DNA of 20,063 nt from an uncultured Clostridia bacterium (GTDB lineage Bacteria; Bacillota; Clostridia; Oscillospirales; Ruminococcaceae): contig CANCXY010000026.1 of the NCBI GenBank assembly GCA_947381875.1, positions 1-20,063 on the forward strand, read 5' to 3'. Of the stretch, positions 1-6,176 are shown one piece after another. Position 1 is the stretch's first letter. Each line of letters begins with the position of its first letter. A program made the position numbers and the translations under genes. Under the pieces are notes generated by a model. The model saw nothing but the letters and a program-made list of their open reading frames with translations. It did no database searches and was not told where the DNA came from.

Positions 1-431
1 CGAACCTGCGCAACGCGGCGGACCACCCGTTCTGGGCGGCGTTCCTGCGCGCATTCAACACGACGGGGTGGTTCTACGCGGTGTTCTATCTGCTGCTGAT
101 TGTCGGGTTCAACTATTTCTATGTGGCGATGCAGTATAACCCGGTGGAGATTGCGAACAACCTGCGCTCCAACAGCGGCACGATCCCCGGCTACCGTCCG
201 GGGCGGCCCACCAGCGACTTCATCACGAAGGTGCTGAACAAGATCACGTTTATCGGCGCGGCATTCCTGGGCATCGTGGCGGTGCTGCCGATCGTGCTGA
301 GCAATATTTTCGGCGTGAATATCTCGCTGGGCGGCACCAGCCTGCTGATTGTGGTGGGCGTAGCGCTCGACACGTCGCGCAGTTTGGAGTCGTTCATGCT
401 GATGCGCCATCACAAGGGCTTTTTGGAATAA
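1..431 (+). CDS. secY: SecY preprotein translocase subunit, C-terminal part (5' end outside window)
   Basis: Central channel subunit of the SecYEG translocon in the cytoplasmic membrane. Only the last ~142 codons are present; the frame is open from base 3, so the gene runs in from the left. Seen: a hydrophobic segment around FYAVFYLLLIVGFNYFYVA, then the conserved cytosolic stretch NSGTIPGYRPGRPT, another pair of membrane segments, and the typical SecY ending (SRSLESFMLMRHHKGFLE). This matches the last transmembrane helices and the C5/C6 cytosolic loops of SecY, which contact SecA and the ribosome. It is the first gene of an operon-like run: adk starts 30 bases downstream. No oddity apart from truncation by the window edge. 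Confidence 0.96.
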   Translation, partial: NLRNAADHPFWAAFLRAFNTTGWFYAVFYLLLIVGFNYFYVAMQYNPVEIANNLRSNSGTIPGYRPGRPTSDFITKVLNKITFIGAAFLGIVAVLPIVLSNIFGVNISLGGTSLLIVVGVALDTSRSLESFMLMRHHKGFLE

Positions 432-461
432 GCGGCCCACAAAGGGAAGGAGTAACGAAAC

Positions 462-1094
462 ATGAATCTGATCCTTTTGGGCGCGCCCGGCGCGGGCAAG
501 GGGACGCAGGCGGAAATCGTGTGCGAAAAGCTGAACATCCCCTCCATCAGCACGGGCAATATCCTGCGCGCGGCAATGCGCGACGGCACCGAGATGGGCA
601 AAAAGGCGAAAAGCTATGTGGATTCTGGCGCGCTGGTGCCTGACGATGTGATTATTGGCATCGTCAAGGAACGCCTGGCGCAGCCGGACTGCGAAAACGG
701 GTTTGTTCTGGACGGCGTGCCCCGCACGGTGGCACAGGCCGAGGCGCTGGAGGAAATGGGCGTTTCCATTGACAAGGCCGTGGATATCGAGGTCTCGGAC
801 GAGACGATCATCGGCAGGCTTTCGGGCCGCCGGGTGTGCGGGGCGTGCGGCGCGAGCTATCATTTAGCCGCGAAGCCGCCGGTGAAGGAGGGCGTGTGCG
901 ACCGCTGCGGCGGCGCGCTGATCGTCCGCAAGGACGACGAGCCGGCCACCATCCGCGAGCGCCTCGCCACCTATCATACGCTGACCGAGCCGCTGGTGGA
1001 GTTCTACCGCGCGCGCGGGAAGTTGGTCGTCGTGGAGGGCCAGGAGACCGTGGCCGCCACGACGAAGGCGCTGCTGGAAAAGCTGGGGGTCTGA
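462..1094 (+). CDS. adk: Adenylate kinase with zinc-binding LID
   Basis: Cytosolic enzyme that interconverts ATP + AMP and two ADP. 210 residues, close to the family's ~214. Seen: P-loop GAPGAGKGT at residues 7-15, TGN and R in the AMP-binding domain (31-40), the DGxPRT motif at 84-89, and a LID carrying C126-X2-C129-X16-C146-X2-C149, the four-cysteine zinc site common in Gram-positive adenylate kinases. The start is the ATG after GGGAAGGAG (about 8-base spacing). It lies between secY and map as in most Bacillota spc operons. One departure: the usually invariant Phe of DGFPRT is Val (residue 86), which lines the AMP pocket in known structures; this may be tolerated. Assignment is very firm. 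Confidence 0.97.
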   Translation: MNLILLGAPGAGKGTQAEIVCEKLNIPSISTGNILRAAMRDGTEMGKKAKSYVDSGALVPDDVIIGIVKERLAQPDCENGFVLDGVPRTVAQAEALEEMGVSIDKAVDIEVSDETIIGRLSGRRVCGACGASYHLAAKPPVKEGVCDRCGGALIVRKDDEPATIRERLATYHTLTEPLVEFYRARGKLVVVEGQETVAATTKALLEKLGV

Positions 1095-1097
1095 GCC

Positions 1098-1871
1098 GTG
1101 ATCCGCATTAAGACAGCGAAGGAGATCGAGGCGATGAAGGCCGCCTGCCGCATCTCCGCCGAGGCACTGCGCCTGGGCGGGGCCGCGGTGAGGCCCGGCG
1201 TGACGACAGCGCAGATCGACAAGGTGATCCATGATTATATCGTGAGCCAGGGCGCGCGCCCGAATTTCCAGGGCCTGAACGGGTTTCCGGGGTCGGCGTG
1301 CATCTCGGTGAATGATGTGGTGATACACGGCATCCCCTCGCATGGCAAGGTGCTGCACGAGGGGGACATCGTGAGCATCGACACGGGGGCGCTGTTCGGC
1401 GGCTGGAACGGCGACAATGCGGCGACGTTCGCGGTGGGGCATGTATCGGACAGGGCCGCGGCGCTGATGCGCGTGACGAAGGAATCGCTCTATAAAGGGA
1501 TTGCCGCCGCCCGGTGCGGCGCGCGCGTGGGCGATATCAGCGCGGCGGTGCAGAGGCATGTGGAAGCCGCGGGCTTTTCGGTGGTGCGCACCTATGTCGG
1601 GCACGGCGTGGGGCGCGCGTTGCACGAGGACCCGGAGGTGCCCAATTTCGGCGACGCCGGGCGCGGGCCGCGGCTGGTAAACGGGATGGTCATCGCGATT
1701 GAGCCGATGGTGAATGAGAAGGGGCATGTGGTGACGGACGGCAGCGGCGGGAAATGGAACATCCGCACCGCCGACGGCGGACTCTCGGCCCATTTTGAAC
1801 ATACCATCGCCATCACGAACGCGGGGCCGGTGATCCTGACGCAAGGTAAGGAGGCGCAGCAGCTTGTCTAA
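1098..1871 (+). CDS. map: Methionine aminopeptidase, type I
   Basis: Removes the initiator Met from nascent proteins in the cytosol using two metal ions. 257 residues, normal for a type I enzyme without an N-terminal extension. All metal ligands can be placed: D95 (SIDTG), D106 (NGDNA), H169 (GHGVG), E202 (IEPM), E234 (HFEHT); the substrate-binding H77 (VIHGIP) and H176 (LHEDP) are also present. The start is GTG, 3 bases after the adk stop, with only a G-rich stretch (GGGGG at 1085-1089) as ribosome site, so translation is probably coupled to adk. Its 3' end overlaps infA by 8 bases. Confidence 0.96.
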   Translation: MIRIKTAKEIEAMKAACRISAEALRLGGAAVRPGVTTAQIDKVIHDYIVSQGARPNFQGLNGFPGSACISVNDVVIHGIPSHGKVLHEGDIVSIDTGALFGGWNGDNAATFAVGHVSDRAAALMRVTKESLYKGIAAARCGARVGDISAAVQRHVEAAGFSVVRTYVGHGVGRALHEDPEVPNFGDAGRGPRLVNGMVIAIEPMVNEKGHVVTDGSGGKWNIRTADGGLSAHFEHTIAITNAGPVILTQGKEAQQLV

Positions 1872-2082
1872 AGAGGACGTAATTGAAGTAGAGGGCACCG
1901 TCATCGAGGCGCTGCCAAACGCGATGTTCACCGTGGAGATTAAAGGCGGGCACCGGCTTCTGGCCCACATTTCCGGCAAGCTGCGCATGAACTTTATCCG
2001 CATCCTGCCGGGCGACAAGGTGACAGTCGAGATGTCGCCCTACGACCTGACAAAAGGGCGCATCACCTGGAGGACAAAGTAA
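1864..2082 (+). CDS. infA: Translation initiation factor IF-1
   Basis: 72-residue OB-fold protein that binds the 30S A site during initiation. The whole length aligns with IF-1: SKEDVIEVEGTVIEALPNAM at the start, VEIKGGHRLLAHISGKLRMN in the middle, LTKGRITWRTK at the end (family ends in KGRIxYR). The start is an unusual TTG at 1864, inside the last codons of map, preceded by AAGGAGG at 1848-1854 (9-base spacing); no ATG gives a full-length product. The overlap implies translational coupling with map. The KOW-domain (L14e-like) gene that many Clostridia carry between map and infA is absent. A hairpin array begins at the base after its stop codon. Confidence 0.96.
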   Translation: MSKEDVIEVEGTVIEALPNAMFTVEIKGGHRLLAHISGKLRMNFIRILPGDKVTVEMSPYDLTKGRITWRTK

Positions 2083-2212
2083 CCGGGCGCCGCCCGGACC
2101 CGCCAAAGGGCGCTGCCCTTTGGAATCCTGCCAGAGGCGCTGCCTCTGGACTCCGCCAAAGGGGCACAGCCCCTTTGGAAACCCATCCGGCGCGAAAACT
2201 GCGTTTTCGCGC
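2083..2212. repeat. Array 1: five consecutive perfect hairpins between infA and rpmJ
   Basis: Five perfect inverted repeats follow each other, each with a 3-base loop: CCGGGC (2083-2097, loop GCC), CCAAAGGGC (2103-2123, GCT), CCAGAGGC (2131-2149, GCT), CCAAAGGGGC (2156-2178, ACA), GCGCGAAAAC (2190-2212, TGC). Linkers are acccg, aatcctg, actccg and an aaacccatc-type spacer, and the same linker follows the same hairpin in other arrays of this window. There is no T-run, so it is not a simple terminator, and it lies inside a ribosomal operon. It encodes no convincing protein. Likely a family of intergenic palindromic repeats; function unknown. Confidence 0.9.
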
Positions 2213-2299
2213 ACCTGTTTCGGGATGGTTTTTGGATACGTTTTGTGTAAGTTGCGGGGAGCCGTTTGGGCGGCTTTTCCCTGTTGGAAAGCCCGCTGC

Positions 2300-2322
2300 C
2301 ATCCCCGCCGGAGGCGGGGATG
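2300..2322. repeat. CCCCGCC-core hairpin upstream of rpmJ
   Basis: Perfect 10-bp inverted repeat CATCCCCGCC / GGCGGGGATG with loop GGA. Its core CCCCGCC/GGCGGGG recurs at 13314-13352, 16173-16203 and 18052-18086 with different but always complementary outer arms. It lies in the 5' leader of rpmJ about 40 bases before the ribosome binding site (GGAAGGAGGAG). No promoter could be picked out with confidence in 2213-2376. Confidence 0.75.
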
Positions 2323-2376
2323 CAAGTAAAATGGATTTCCCCGCATAACCTGGGCGAAAAGGAAGGAGGAGCAGGT

Positions 2377-2490
2377 ATGAAGGTTAAGCCTTCCGTGAAA
2401 CCGATTTGTGAAAAATGCAAGGTCATCAAACGCAAAGGGCGTGTGATGGTGATCTGCCCGAACCCCAAGCATAAACAGCGGCAGGGGTAA
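2377..2490 (+). CDS. rpmJ: 50S ribosomal protein L36
   Basis: 37-residue zinc-binding large-subunit protein. Seen: MKVKPSVKPICEKCKVIKRK at the start and C11-X2-C14-X12-C27-X4-H32, the zinc ligands of the C+ type of L36. The length is exactly that of the family. The ATG follows AAGGAGGAGCAGGT. It is separated from infA by 294 bases, unusually far for this operon, because of the inserted hairpin repeats. Downstream, 2497-2520 can fold (GGGGCCG/CGGCCCC) but has no T-run. Confidence 0.97.
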   Translation: MKVKPSVKPICEKCKVIKRKGRVMVICPNPKHKQRQG

Positions 2491-2547
2491 GTAAGAGGGG
2501 CCGGGTCTCGGCGCGGCCCCAAACATTGCAGGAGGTGCAACAAACCT

Positions 2548-2916
2548 ATGGCACGTATTGCCGGAGTTGACTTGCCCAGAGAAAAGCGAGTCGAAATTGG
2601 CCTGACCTATATTTACGGCATCGGCCGCAGCGCCGCTGACGAGATCTTAGCCGCGACGAAGATCAGCCCTGATACGCGTGTGAAGGACCTGACGAAGGAC
2701 GAGGAGGCGCTGATCCGCGACTACATCGACAAGCATTTTACTGTCGAGGGCGACCTGCGCCGCAACACCGCGCTGGATATCAAGCGGCTGACCGAGATCC
2801 AGTGCTACCGCGGCGTGCGCCACCGCAAGGGGTTGCCGGTGCGCGGCCAGCGCACCAAGACCAACGCGCGCACCCGCAAAGGCCCGAAGCGCACCGTGGC
2901 TAACAAGAAGAAGTAA
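2548..2916 (+). CDS. rpsM: 30S ribosomal protein S13
   Basis: 122 residues, normal for S13, a protein of the 30S head that contacts 16S rRNA, the P-site tRNA and L5 through intersubunit bridges. Diagnostic stretches: MARIAGVDLPREKRVEIGLT, IYGIGR (helix-hairpin-helix, ~23-28), RDYIDKHFTVEGDLRR, YRGVRHRKGLPVRGQRTKTN and a basic tail ending in KKK. The start ATG lies 8 bases after GGAGG. It begins the alpha-operon part of the cluster (rpsM-rpsK-rpsD-rpoA-rplQ). Confidence 0.98.
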   Translation: MARIAGVDLPREKRVEIGLTYIYGIGRSAADEILAATKISPDTRVKDLTKDEEALIRDYIDKHFTVEGDLRRNTALDIKRLTEIQCYRGVRHRKGLPVRGQRTKTNARTRKGPKRTVANKKK

Positions 2917-2933
2917 AGGGAGGAAGCATCAAA

Positions 2934-3341
2934 ATGGCAAAAGCAGCCCCCAAGAAAGGCGCGCCTGTGCGCACCAAGCGCCGCGAGCGCAAGAATATCG
3001 AGCGCGGCAGCGCGCATATCCAGTGTACGTTCAATAACACCATCGTTACCATCACGGATACGGCGGGCAACGCCATCTCGTGGGCCAGCGCGGGCGGCGA
3101 AGGCTTCCGCGGCGGCCGGCGTTCCACCCCGTATGCCGCGCAGACAGCCGCCGAGGCCGCCGCGCGCGGTGCGATGGAGCATGGCATGAAATCGGTAGAA
3201 GTGTATGTGAAGGGGCCGGGGGCAGGCCGCGAATCCGCGATCCGCGCGCTGCAGGCAACCGGCCTGGAGGTAAATATGATCAAGGACGTTACCCCCATCC
3301 CGCATAACGGCTGCCGTCCGCCGAAGCGCCGCCGTATTTGA
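2934..3341 (+). CDS. rpsK: 30S ribosomal protein S11
   Basis: 135 residues (family ~129-131; the extra residues are in the basic N-terminus). S11 sits on the 30S platform near the mRNA exit. Seen: GSAHIQCTFNNTIVTITDTA, the SWASAGGEGFRGGRRSTPYA stretch, KGPGAGRESAIRAL, and the conserved ending DVTPIPHNGCRPPKRRRI. The ATG follows AGGGAGGAAG. It starts 17 bases after the rpsM stop, consistent with one transcript. Confidence 0.98.
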   Translation: MAKAAPKKGAPVRTKRRERKNIERGSAHIQCTFNNTIVTITDTAGNAISWASAGGEGFRGGRRSTPYAAQTAAEAAARGAMEHGMKSVEVYVKGPGAGRESAIRALQATGLEVNMIKDVTPIPHNGCRPPKRRRI

Positions 3342-3360
3342 TCAAAGGAGGAAAAAACAC

Positions 3361-3987
3361 ATGGCAAGATATACAGGCGCAGTATGCCGCCAGTGCCGCC
3401 GCGAAAACCAGAAGCTGTTTTTGAAGGGCGACCGCTGCTATTCCGAGAAGTGCGCCGTCGCGCGCCGCAGCACGGTGCCCGGCCAGCACGGCCCCAACCA
3501 GGCGCGCAAGAAGGTTTCGGAATACGGCCTGCAGCTGCGTGCCAAACAGAAGGCGAAGCGCTACTACGGCGTACTGGAAAGCCAGTTCGCGAAATATTTT
3601 GAGATGGCCGAGCGCAAGAGCGGCATCACCGGCGAGAACCTGCTTACGATCCTTGAAAGCAGGCTCGATAACGTTGTGTATCGCGCGGGCTTTGCGATGA
3701 GCCGCAAAGAGGCCCGCCAGCTGGTGCTGCACCGTCACTTTACCGTGAACGGCGAGACCGTCAATATCCCCTCGTATCTGCTGAAAGAGGGCGACAAGGT
3801 GGCTGTGAAGACCACCGATTGTGCCAAGATCAAAGAGTGCATTGAGAAGAATGGGGCGCGCCCCGTGCCCGCGTGGCTCTCCAAGGACGCGGAGGCCATG
3901 AAGGTGGACGTGCTGAAAGCGCCGGAGCGCGGCGATGTCGACTTCGATATCGAGGAGCACCTCATTGTCGAGTTGTACTCGAAGTAA
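3361..3987 (+). CDS. rpsD: 30S ribosomal protein S4 (zinc-type)
   Basis: 208 residues. S4 is a primary 16S rRNA binder that nucleates 30S assembly and, in several bacteria, represses its own operon. The N-terminus has C9-X2-C12-X13-C26-X4-C31, the zinc-containing C+ form. The S4 RNA-binding domain follows at roughly residues 97-160 (ESRLDNVVYRAGFAMSRKEA, then RHFTVNGETVNIPSY). Start: ATG after AAAGGAGG. Its place between rpsK and rpoA is common in Clostridia, whereas Bacillus subtilis keeps rpsD elsewhere. The 84 bases between rpsD and rpoA may hold regulatory structure but nothing specific is recognisable. Confidence 0.98.
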   Translation: MARYTGAVCRQCRRENQKLFLKGDRCYSEKCAVARRSTVPGQHGPNQARKKVSEYGLQLRAKQKAKRYYGVLESQFAKYFEMAERKSGITGENLLTILESRLDNVVYRAGFAMSRKEARQLVLHRHFTVNGETVNIPSYLLKEGDKVAVKTTDCAKIKECIEKNGARPVPAWLSKDAEAMKVDVLKAPERGDVDFDIEEHLIVELYSK

Positions 3988-4071
3988 ACCCCTGCGCCCA
4001 GACAGGTGGACGCGAATATTCCGGCGCGCGGCCCCGCGGCTCAGCGCGCTTACCGTAAGGAGGGTTTACGA

Positions 4072-5025
4072 ATGATGGAGATCGAAAAGCCACGCATTGA
4101 GACAGCGAACCTGTCCGTGGACGGCAAATACGGCAAGTTTGTGGCCGAGCCGCTGGAGCGCGGATTTGGTACGACGCTGGGCAACAGCCTGCGCCGTGTG
4201 CTGCTTTCGAGCCTGCCGGGTGTAGCCGTTACCAATATCCGCATCGACGGTGTGCTGCACGAGTTTTCCACGATCCCCGGCGTGAAAGAGGACGTGACGG
4301 AGATCGTGCTGAACGTGAAGGGCATCACCGCGAAGCTCTTTGCGGACACGCCGAAAACCGTGCGCCTGGAAGCCGAGGGCGAGGGCGAGGTGAAGGCGGG
4401 CGACATCAGTCAGGACGCGGAGCTTGAGATCCTGAACCCGGATTGGCACATCGCCAGCCTGGCCGAAGGCGCGAAGCTCGTAATGGAGCTTACGTTCGAT
4501 AAGGGGCGCGGGTATATTTCGGCGGAGCGCAACAAGGCGGCTATGGACCAGACGGCGCTGGGCGCGCTGCCTGTGGATAGCATTTATACGCCCGTACTCA
4601 AGGTAAATTATACGGTGGAGAATACGCGCGTGGGCCAGAGCATCGAGTTCGACAAGCTCACGCTGGAGGTCTGGACAGACGGCACCATCAACGCACAGGA
4701 GGCCGTCAGCCTTGCCGCGCGTATCCTGACCGAGCATTTGAACCTGTTTGTCACGCTCTCGCAGGAGGCTATGGACGCGGAGATCATGGTCGAGAAGGAC
4801 GAGAAGGGCAAGGAGAAAGCGCTGGAGATGACGATTGAGGAGCTGGACCTCTCGGTCCGCTCGTTCAACTGCCTCAAGCGCGCGGGCATCAACACCGTAG
4901 AGGACCTGATCAGCAAATCCGAGGACGAGATGATGAAAGTGCGCAACCTTGGGCGCAAGAGCCTGGAGGAAGTGATGAACAAGCTCAGCTCCCTCGGTTT
5001 CTCGCTGACAAAGGAAGAAGAATAA
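4072..5025 (+). CDS. rpoA: RNA polymerase alpha subunit
   Basis: 317 residues (family ~314-330), forming the dimer platform for RNA polymerase assembly. The N-terminal domain (~1-230) includes EPLERGFGTTLGNSLRRVLL (family signature) and GYISAERNK. After a charged linker (KDEKGKEKALE), the C-terminal domain (~250-317) has LSVRSFNCLKRAGINTVEDL and VRNLGRKSLEEV, the helix-hairpin-helix surface that contacts UP elements and activators. I chose ATG 4072, 8 bases after AAGGAGG; ATG 4075 directly behind it is equally possible, and a more upstream frame to 4006 lacks a ribosome site. Confidence 0.98.
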   Translation: MMEIEKPRIETANLSVDGKYGKFVAEPLERGFGTTLGNSLRRVLLSSLPGVAVTNIRIDGVLHEFSTIPGVKEDVTEIVLNVKGITAKLFADTPKTVRLEAEGEGEVKAGDISQDAELEILNPDWHIASLAEGAKLVMELTFDKGRGYISAERNKAAMDQTALGALPVDSIYTPVLKVNYTVENTRVGQSIEFDKLTLEVWTDGTINAQEAVSLAARILTEHLNLFVTLSQEAMDAEIMVEKDEKGKEKALEMTIEELDLSVRSFNCLKRAGINTVEDLISKSEDEMMKVRNLGRKSLEEVMNKLSSLGFSLTKEEE

Positions 5026-5100
5026 GGTTCGCCGCCGCGCCCGCGCGGGGAGAGCGCGCTGTTTTCCGGCGCACCCCGCCGGGGATGCGGGCGGCGGTGT

Positions 5101-5144
5101 CCAGGGGGGCCGCGCCCTTCTGGGCAGGCATGGGCGGCAGCCCA
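5101..5144. repeat. Degenerate two-hairpin repeat between rpoA and rplQ
   Basis: Two hairpins of the same families as the other arrays: CCAGGGGGGC / GCCCTTCTGG (5101-5123, loop CGC, with two G-T pairs) and TGGGC / GCCCA (5131-5144, loop GGCA). The second one and its linker (gcaggca before it) correspond to the array at 9358-9398, where gcaggt precedes TTGGGC/GCCCAA. It is more decayed than the other arrays. It lies inside the operon, in the 242-base gap before rplQ. Confidence 0.65.
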
Positions 5145-5156
5145 ATACAGACACAC

Positions 5157-5237
5157 GGAAATCAATTTTTGCAGTTTTGCGCAATCCTGTTGCCCCGCCC
5201 CGCCTTTCGTGGGGGGAGGCAGGCGAGATTGATTTCC
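5157..5237. repeat. Inverted-repeat element upstream of rplQ
   Basis: An 81-base segment bounded by perfect 10-base inverted repeats GGAAATCAAT (5157-5166) and ATTGATTTCC (5228-5237). Its interior holds a G/C-rich imperfect hairpin with GCCTTTCGTGGGG. A related segment occurs on the - strand near 10871-10914 (GATCAATTTT followed about 20 bases on by GCCTTTGGTGGGG). It ends 30 bases before the rplQ start and would be transcribed with it. Probably a small non-autonomous repeat; the relationship between the two copies is visible but loose. Confidence 0.5.
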
Positions 5238-5267
5238 CTGACACAGACAGCAAAGGAGTGAACAGGG

Positions 5268-5609
5268 ATGCCCGGTACGAGAAAGCTTGGCAGGACAAGC
5301 GACCACCGCAGGGCAATGCTGCGCGCCATGGTGACGTTCCTGCTGGAAAAAGGCAGGATCGAAACCACCGTAACACGCGCCAAAGAAGTGAGCGCGATGG
5401 CGGAAAAGATGGTGACGCTTGGCAAGCGCAGCGATCTGCACGCGAAGCGCCAGATCTTCAGCTATATCACGAAGGAGACCGTCGCAAAGAAGGTCATCGA
5501 CGAGCTTGGCCCGAAATACACCGACCGCGACGGCGGCTGCACGCGCATCGTAAAAACAGGCGCGCGCCGCGGCGACGCCGCCGAGATGGCCATTATTGAA
5601 CTGGTATAA
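5268..5609 (+). CDS. rplQ: 50S ribosomal protein L17
   Basis: 113 residues, the normal bacterial length. L17 lies near the peptide exit tunnel. Seen: MPGTRKLGRTSDHRRAMLRA, ETTVTRAKEVSAMAEKMVTL, a central basic helix, then YTDRDGGCTRIVKTGARRGD and an acidic/hydrophobic end (AEMAIIELV), all typical. The ATG follows AAAGGAG with about 10-base spacing. It is the last gene of the ribosomal cluster: a strong terminator starts 14 bases after the stop. The 242-base gap to rpoA is long for this pair and is filled with repeat elements. Confidence 0.98.
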   Translation: MPGTRKLGRTSDHRRAMLRAMVTFLLEKGRIETTVTRAKEVSAMAEKMVTLGKRSDLHAKRQIFSYITKETVAKKVIDELGPKYTDRDGGCTRIVKTGARRGDAAEMAIIELV

Positions 5610-5622
5610 ACCTGAGCGTTTC

Positions 5623-5654
5623 AAGCGCCCTTCATCTCGAAGGGCGCTTTTTTT
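5623..5654 (+). terminator. Rho-independent terminator of the ribosomal operon
   Basis: Perfect 11-bp stem AAGCGCCCTTC (5623-5633) / GAAGGGCGCTT (5639-5649), loop ATCTC, followed by an uninterrupted T7 run (5648-5654). It lies 14 bases after rplQ. Classic intrinsic terminator. Confidence 0.95.
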
Positions 5655-5692
5655 GATGGGTGGTTTTGCACAGAAAAATTTTCGGATACCTC

Positions 5693-5721
5693 TTGCAAAT
5701 ACAATTTTTGTATGGTATAAT
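5693..5721 (+). promoter_or_regulatory. Sigma-70 type promoter of the putative antitoxin RNA
   Basis: -35 TTGCAA (5693-5698), 17-base spacer, -10 TATAAT (5716-5721). Expected start about 5728. The next + strand signal is the terminator at 5775-5807, with no plausible open frame or ribosome site between, so it should drive a short non-coding RNA of about 80 nt. Confidence 0.82.
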
Positions 5722-5727
5722 AACAAC

Positions 5728-5807
5728 GGTTGAACTTGACGAGGAGTTCCACTGTTGTACACATGCAAAAGAATCCCCAGGGAGTGACGGCTCCCTGGGG
5801 TTTTTTT
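5728..5807 (+). ncRNA. Putative type I antitoxin RNA (~80 nt)
   Basis: A short transcription unit with its own promoter (5693-5721) and intrinsic terminator, no ribosome site and no credible reading frame. Bases 5739-5759 (ACGAGGAGTTCCACTGTTGTA) nearly repeat 5897-5916 on the same strand (ACGAGGACCTCCACGTTGTA). Because the small peptide gene is transcribed from the opposite strand, this RNA is therefore nearly complementary in trans to the peptide mRNA exactly over its GTG start and the bases before it: 18 Watson-Crick pairs, one G-U pair, one mismatch and one bulged base. Its 3' terminator stem overlaps the terminator of the convergent peptide transcript. This is the layout known from the Fst/par family. 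The start site is inferred from the promoter. Confidence 0.72.
5775..5807. terminator. Bidirectional terminator between antitoxin RNA and toxin gene
   Basis: Perfect 10-bp stem CCCCAGGGAG (5775-5784) / CTCCCTGGGG (5791-5800), loop TGACGG, then T7 (5801-5807) on the + strand. On the - strand the same stem is followed by ATTCTTTT, a weaker terminator for the convergent peptide gene whose stop lies 5 bases beyond the T-run. The two RNAs would be complementary over this stem. Confidence 0.9.
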
Positions 5808-5811
5808 AGGC

Positions 5812-5910
5812 TTACTTACCCTTGTTGTCATATCGGTCAAGCCATTTGCAGACATAGTTTGCAGCGATGCCTGCTGCGACCGATACCAAAAATGTAACGA
5901 GGACCTCCAC
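5812..5910 (-). CDS. Putative Fst/TxpA-like type I toxin, 32-residue membrane peptide
   Basis: Reads MEVLVTFLVSVAAGIAANYV followed by CKWLDRYDNKGK: one hydrophobic helix (about residues 2-20) and a charged tail starting WLDR. This is the build of Fst-type toxins (hydrophobic helix, then a charged tail after an LD-like motif), which damage the cell's own membrane when not silenced. The GTG start is supported by GGGGG 6 bases upstream and a 17-spaced promoter (5965-5993). The 5' leader can fold (CTTTTCC at 5940-5946 with GGAAAGG at 5920-5926, - strand reading), covering part of the ribosome site, as described for Fst mRNA. The start region is nearly complementary to the convergent small RNA. 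No sequence search was possible; the family name rests on architecture. Confidence 0.72.
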   Translation of the reverse strand: MEVLVTFLVSVAAGIAANYVCKWLDRYDNKGK

Positions 5911-5964
5911 GTTGTACCCCCTTTCCGTTGCCAGATTAGGGAAAAGTGCAGGATAGCACATTAC

Positions 5965-5993
5965 AGTATAACAAAATTCGGCATATTCCGCAA
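5965..5993 (-). promoter_or_regulatory. Promoter of the putative toxin gene
   Basis: On the - strand: -35 TTGCGG (5988-5993), 17-base spacer, -10 TATACT (5965-5970). Expected start about 5958, giving a ~48-base leader before the GTG at 5910. The leader holds the small hairpin 5920-5946 that overlaps the ribosome site. Confidence 0.72.
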
Positions 5994-6008
5994 CACATTT
6001 TTCCCATA

Positions 6009-6099
6009 GAGAGTGTCTACATTGCGGAACTGCTGCTGTACATTTCCCCGCCTGTAGGGTAGGGAAATGTACAAAAACACTTGATTTTGGACCCTTCCC
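6009..6099. repeat. Repeat element, copy A (GAGTGTC element with internal CCCCGCC-type hairpin)
   Basis: Begins GAGAGTGTCTACATTGCGGA, has an 11-bp inverted repeat GTACATTTCCC (6038-6048) / GGGAAATGTAC (6062-6072) with further imperfect pairing inside, and ends GATTTTGGACCCTTCCC. The same order (GAGTGTCC..., TGCG, central CCCCG..GGGGAAATATAC-like block, ...TTTTGGAC..CCC) is found on the - strand at 8573-8638 and on the + strand at 13287-13376. It lies upstream of both the toxin promoter (opposite strand) and the Rpn remnant. Confidence 0.7.
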
Positions 6100-6113
6100 T
6101 ATTCCCCGCAGCC

Positions 6114-6142
6114 TTGAAAAACCAGGGGATATATGTTATGAT
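6114..6142 (+). promoter_or_regulatory. Promoter upstream of the Rpn-family remnant
   Basis: -35 TTGAAA (6114-6119), 17-base spacer, -10 TATGAT (6137-6142). It would start transcription near 6149, 28 bases before the ATG of the short remnant at 6177. It could also serve the GGDEF gene 222 bases further on, for which no better promoter was seen. Confidence 0.6.
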
Positions 6143-6176
6143 ATCATGGGATTTATACAAAAAAGCAGGTGGCAAC

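Noticed and set aside
864..2018. 384-codon - strand frame opposite adk, map and infA
   Set aside because: Antisense to three firmly identified genes; composition is a mirror of their codon use.
2083..2212. Tandem hairpins as a CRISPR array
   Set aside because: The units differ in sequence and length, spacers are 5-11 bases and conserved, and no cas genes are present.
2497..2520. Hairpin between rpmJ and rpsM as a terminator
   Set aside because: GGGGCCG/CGGCCCC can pair but there is no T-run, and the operon continues 28 bases later with a strong ribosome site.
5655..6010. tRNA or other known structured RNA in the gap after rplQ
   Set aside because: No cloverleaf, T-loop (GGTTCAAATC-like) or CCA-end pattern; the region is better explained by the convergent sRNA/peptide pair.
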